Assembly (NCBI GenBank): GCA_037446255.1
Contig: JBBIIY010000002.1
Span: 80,882 to 144,881, forward strand
From: Lithacetigena sp037446255 [NCBI: Coprothermobacterota bacterium]
GTDB taxonomy: Bacteria; Coprothermobacterota; HKB111
DNA: 64,000 nucleotides
Reading direction: 5' to 3'
Shown: positions 61,729-64,000 of the stretch, piece after piece
How the letters are laid out: each line of letters opens with the position of its first letter
Numbering within the stretch: position 1 is the stretch's first letter
Notes under the pieces: generated by a model
What the model saw: only the letters and a program-made list of their open reading frames with translations
What the model was told of the DNA's origin: nothing
The model's database searches: none
Program-made: the position numbers and the translations under genes

Positions 61729-63369
61729 CTAAACGGTTTTCGCAGAAAGATAAGTAAAACCAAGTTGATTGGTAGCACCAACAAATACTTGTAGTTCTAC
61801 TGTCATGCTCCCGTCTGAATTCAAGGAGTCATCAGATCCTCCAGCGATAACCTTAACTGTTTCTTTATTTCCAATAATTTTTTTCAGGGGGGGAATGGTA
61901 ATCAGCTCATTTGCATTTCCTGAACTAATCACGGCATTTGCTTCAGGTGTAGCATCGGCTAAAGACTGAGAAGAACCATCCCTTCCAGCATATTCATCGG
62001 TTATTAAAACCGTTTTTACGCCATTTATTTCCAGATTTTTACAAGCAAGCATTAAATCTGTATCCGGGTTGCCAAAACCTTCCTGAGTTACTACAGCTCC
62101 ATCAAGGCCAAGAGATTTAGCTATTTTTCCAACCATAAAAGTAGAGCGTTTTTTGATTTCCAGGGTTACCCCTTCGGGTGCTAATATGGTGGCAATAAAA
62201 TTAACCTCTTTTCCATGTTTTTCCAGCAATTCAAAAATCACCGGGTCATTTTGATGGTGGTAAGTGGTGCTTTTATCACAGGAAGAAACGCAATTTCCGC
62301 TAACAATGGCTCCATCAACCGCTTCCATAGGTTCCATAACTGTGGCAATCATCTTTTTGGCATCCCATCCATAAACATAAGTATCGTGCAGTAATCCCTG
62401 GGCAAGAATAAGCTTCGCGTATCCTACCTTAGGTAAACCAGGGTATTTCTGAGATAAATCAGTCATTGGTTCCCTGACATAGTGCTTAACTTCGCAGGGT
62501 TCCAGATTGACCGACGCTTCAGCTAAATAATTGGCTGCTTTGAAACCAGCAATCCTTAGGGCTTCTTCATGAGCATGTCTTTCTATATTCTCCACTGGTT
62601 CAATGATCAGGCAGATATTGATATTCCGGGAAAAAATAGAGTATGATGCACCAGGTCCGCTCATATCAATTATGCCTTCCTGAAAAGCCACCATTTTACC
62701 CACAGTTACCACTCCCACGCCCTTAAGCACATTGGTTATACCTTCACCAACAGGTCGGGGTTCTCCCAATACACCCGAAAAGTATCCTTTACCGCCATTA
62801 ATCTTGGTTCTTGGCTCAATAACATCTTTAACAGGCATAATTCTAACCGATTCTCCAGGATGGGCGATGTCCAGAACTACGCTCTTAATGCGTGGGTCTT
62901 CCAGAATTTTACCGGTAAGCTCTTCTGAATTAATAAATAATATTCCGTCCTTTATTTCAGTTTTGGAGCCAAACTTAACCTCTTTAATATAAAAGTAGTT
63001 GAACTTCAATTCCAGAAGTTTAGAAATATCCTTTACTTCGCTTAATTCCAGAACCTTTTTTGTCTTTGCTTTAATCGTACTGAGAGAGCATTCAGTACCG
63101 TAAAGTTTATCTTTTATCTCTCCCTTGAAGAAAAAGTAGTAGGTAGGAAACATAACCTTTTTTTCCAGGTTAGCCAGGGCAAAAGCTCTATAGTCGCTTA
63201 CATTTAAGGTAGCAAACTTAACTTTCCCTGCATATTCCTTATTTAACTCTTCTACCTGGGGTTCTAATTCTTCACAGATGTGGCATCCAGGCCTCCAACA
63301 GTCAAGAACAACTGGAACAGGAGACTCCAACACCTCTTTATTAAAATTATCAGGTGTTATAACAATCAT
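61729..63369 (-). CDS. grdE: Thioredoxin-GrdE fusion (glycine reductase component B proprotein)
   Basis: 546 residues from ATG 63369 (GGGAGG 10 bases upstream); a longer open frame adds 38 low-complexity residues across the promoter and is not used. Residues 1-105 are an atypical thioredoxin with CHIC at 29-32 (WRPGCHIC, not WCGPC) and conserved cis-Pro in VMFPTYYFF. From about 117 the sequence is full GrdE: HPGESVRIMPVKDVIEP, FQEGIIDMSGPGA and the processing site N359-C360 in VSGNCVSSCDK, where cleavage gives the pyruvoyl subunit. Thioredoxin normally is a separate gene in grd operons; here no stop or frameshift separates the two. Confidence 0.94.
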   Translation of the reverse strand: MIVITPDNFNKEVLESPVPVVLDCWRPGCHICEELEPQVEELNKEYAGKVKFATLNVSDYRAFALANLEKKVMFPTYYFFFKGEIKDKLYGTECSLSTIKAKTKKVLELSEVKDISKLLELKFNYFYIKEVKFGSKTEIKDGILFINSEELTGKILEDPRIKSVVLDIAHPGESVRIMPVKDVIEPRTKINGGKGYFSGVLGEPRPVGEGITNVLKGVGVVTVGKMVAFQEGIIDMSGPGASYSIFSRNINICLIIEPVENIERHAHEEALRIAGFKAANYLAEASVNLEPCEVKHYVREPMTDLSQKYPGLPKVGYAKLILAQGLLHDTYVYGWDAKKMIATVMEPMEAVDGAIVSGNCVSSCDKSTTYHHQNDPVIFELLEKHGKEVNFIATILAPEGVTLEIKKRSTFMVGKIAKSLGLDGAVVTQEGFGNPDTDLMLACKNLEINGVKTVLITDEYAGRDGSSQSLADATPEANAVISSGNANELITIPPLKKIIGNKETVKVIAGGSDDSLNSDGSMTVELQVFVGATNQLGFTYLSAKTV

Positions 63370-63409
63370 TCTTAAATTGCCTCCCTTATGGGTGTTAATT
63401 TCATTAGAA

Positions 63410-63438
63410 ATTATACTATATTGAGTGTTTTTAGACAA
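63410..63438 (-). promoter_or_regulatory. Promoter of the glycine reductase operon
   Basis: Minus strand: TTGTCT (63433-63438), 17-base spacer, perfect TATAAT (63410-63415). The start point near 63403 leaves a leader of about 34 bases, too short for a glycine riboswitch. Confidence 0.75.
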
Positions 63439-63469
63439 TAATAACCCACCTCCCCTACCACCCCACCTG

Positions 63470-63871
63470 TCACCCTGCATCAAGTGCAGGGTATCCGCTT
63501 ATCCCTTTCCTGTCATCCCTGGCAGTCTCATAACGGGTAAAATCTATATAGTTACCTCTAACAGTCAGGACAGACTCAAGTGGGAAGAATATCTCTCCTT
63601 CTTCCATATCATCTACTTCTACTGGAATCCCTTCCAGAAGTTTGGCAACCACACTGAAACCTAAGAAAAGACCAAAAGTATAATCTGGATTTGGGAAAAA
63701 ACGCAGGAAAAGTTCCATTACTACATAAGAGTTCTCTTCTTTGAAGAAAAAGGATCTCACACAGTGCAGAATTGAGTGTTGGCTCTCAAGAACCAGAAAA
63801 GTTAACAGAGTCCAGAGAGTTCTCCAGCGAAGGGAGAACCCTGTTAATTGCTTCCAGAACCAATTCTTCAC
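63470..63871 (-). CDS. Doubtful or broken hypothetical protein
   Basis: An open frame of 133 codons upstream of the grd promoter. Family not recognised. Its N-terminal 35 codons look non-coding, while 40-120 look more protein-like (MELFLRFFPNPDYTFGLFLGFSVVAKLL, VEVDDMEEGEIFFPLE). A different frame (about 63788-63945) reads protein-like KILGTNILTLERKPYVSEE and ends in TGA at the place where this frame becomes convincing, so the two may be halves of one frameshifted gene. The C-terminal codons run into a palindromic repeat. Confidence 0.35.
   Translation of the reverse strand: MKNWFWKQLTGFSLRWRTLWTLLTFLVLESQHSILHCVRSFFFKEENSYVVMELFLRFFPNPDYTFGLFLGFSVVAKLLEGIPVEVDDMEEGEIFFPLESVLTVRGNYIDFTRYETARDDRKGISGYPALDAG
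63471..63491. repeat. Palindromic element, 8-bp stem with 5-base loop
   Basis: ACCCTGCA-TCAAG-TGCAGGGT preceded by CTGTC, with a second CTGTCATCCCTGG about 35 bases on. The shape resembles the CTGTCACCC...GGGT extragenic palindromes found dispersed in many bacterial genomes. It also could terminate transcription coming from the right. Confidence 0.5.
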
Positions 63872-64000
63872 TCACATAAGGCTTTCTTTCTAAAGTGAGG
63901 ATGTTTGTTCCAAGTATTTTTATTGCATAATTTTTTAAAAATTGCTATAGTAAGTTTTAGTTAAGTGATTATTAGTAATTTCATTGATAATTATATTTTA
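63872..64000. other. AT-rich non-coding end of the window
   Basis: No gene, RNA or convincing promoter is visible; the region is very AT-rich. It may hold the 5' end of the broken hypothetical gene noted at 63470-63871. Confidence 0.5.

Noticed and set aside
63370-63409. Glycine riboswitch before the glycine reductase operon
   Set aside because: The predicted leader is about 34 bases and shows no aptamer structure.
1-64000. CRISPR arrays, insertion sequences, prophage or conjugative genes
   Set aside because: No regularly spaced repeats, transposase, integrase, capsid or relaxase sequence was seen on either strand.

Overview
The window is AT-rich, densely packed bacterial chromosome with mostly minus-strand operons and no integrase, transposase, phage or CRISPR signal. 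The gene content points to a strictly anaerobic, amino-acid-fermenting bacterium: selenoprotein glycine reductase, NAD(P)-type glutamate dehydrogenase beside a ferredoxin-dependent 2-oxoacid oxidoreductase, many peptidases, and several 4Fe-4S proteins. Style and content resemble Atribacterota, Firmicutes or Synergistota; I cannot fix the phylum from sequence reading alone.

Layout. 1-8931: one long minus-strand housekeeping operon from a strong promoter, hisS-aspS-dnaX-recR-(Ycf45/R3H ATPase)-tmk-holB-ricT (ricT cut by the window edge). 9004-14032: DUF885 peptidase, CofE-like ligase, GNAT-like protein, M20 peptidase. 14078-22360: plus-strand Lon-type protease, a minus-strand eRF1-like protein, a heterodimeric ABC exporter, and a D-aminopeptidase. 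22373-27081: glucan phosphorylase, a 4Fe-4S protein with its Rrf2 regulator and a palindromic operator, a methyltransferase and a sugar-isomerase-like protein. 27112-28072: tRNA-Leu, tRNA-Cys, tRNA-Gly and tRNA-Phe around a yjbQ gene. 28114-33735: EF-Tu-domain-like protein, an unknown protein, iron alcohol dehydrogenase, DUF362 ferredoxin, lipid kinase, amidohydrolase and ribosomal protein S21. 33918-36941: ftsE-ftsX and a secreted coiled-coil/DUF3048 fusion.

37135-43582 is a compact selenium island: selB, selA, a group II cysteine desulfurase, a DUF3343 carrier, yedF, selD (itself a selenoprotein with in-frame UGA) and a divergently transcribed tRNA-Sec with its own promoter. 43664-51670 holds cell-envelope and central genes: a fakA-like DAK2 protein, asp23, glmS, glmM, cdaA, two small proteins and pyk. 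51694-55443 is korA-korB-korC-gdhA, then a lone Mrp/NuoN-type antiporter subunit on the plus strand. 57101-63369 is the glycine reductase operon: thioredoxin-grdE fusion, grdA (UGA-Sec44), grdB (UGA-Sec350), grdC and grdD, behind a clear sigma-A-type promoter.

How it fits together. Glutamate dehydrogenase and the 2-oxoacid oxidoreductase generate reduced carriers from amino acids. Glycine reductase consumes electrons through thioredoxin and yields acetyl phosphate. The selenium island supplies the selenocysteine that GrdA, GrdB and SelD need. The most unusual points are the thioredoxin-GrdE fusion, two near-identical 17-nt SECIS-like hairpins behind the selD and grdB UGA codons, the FtsEX partner carrying DUF3048 in place of a peptidase, and apparently leaderless plus-strand genes.
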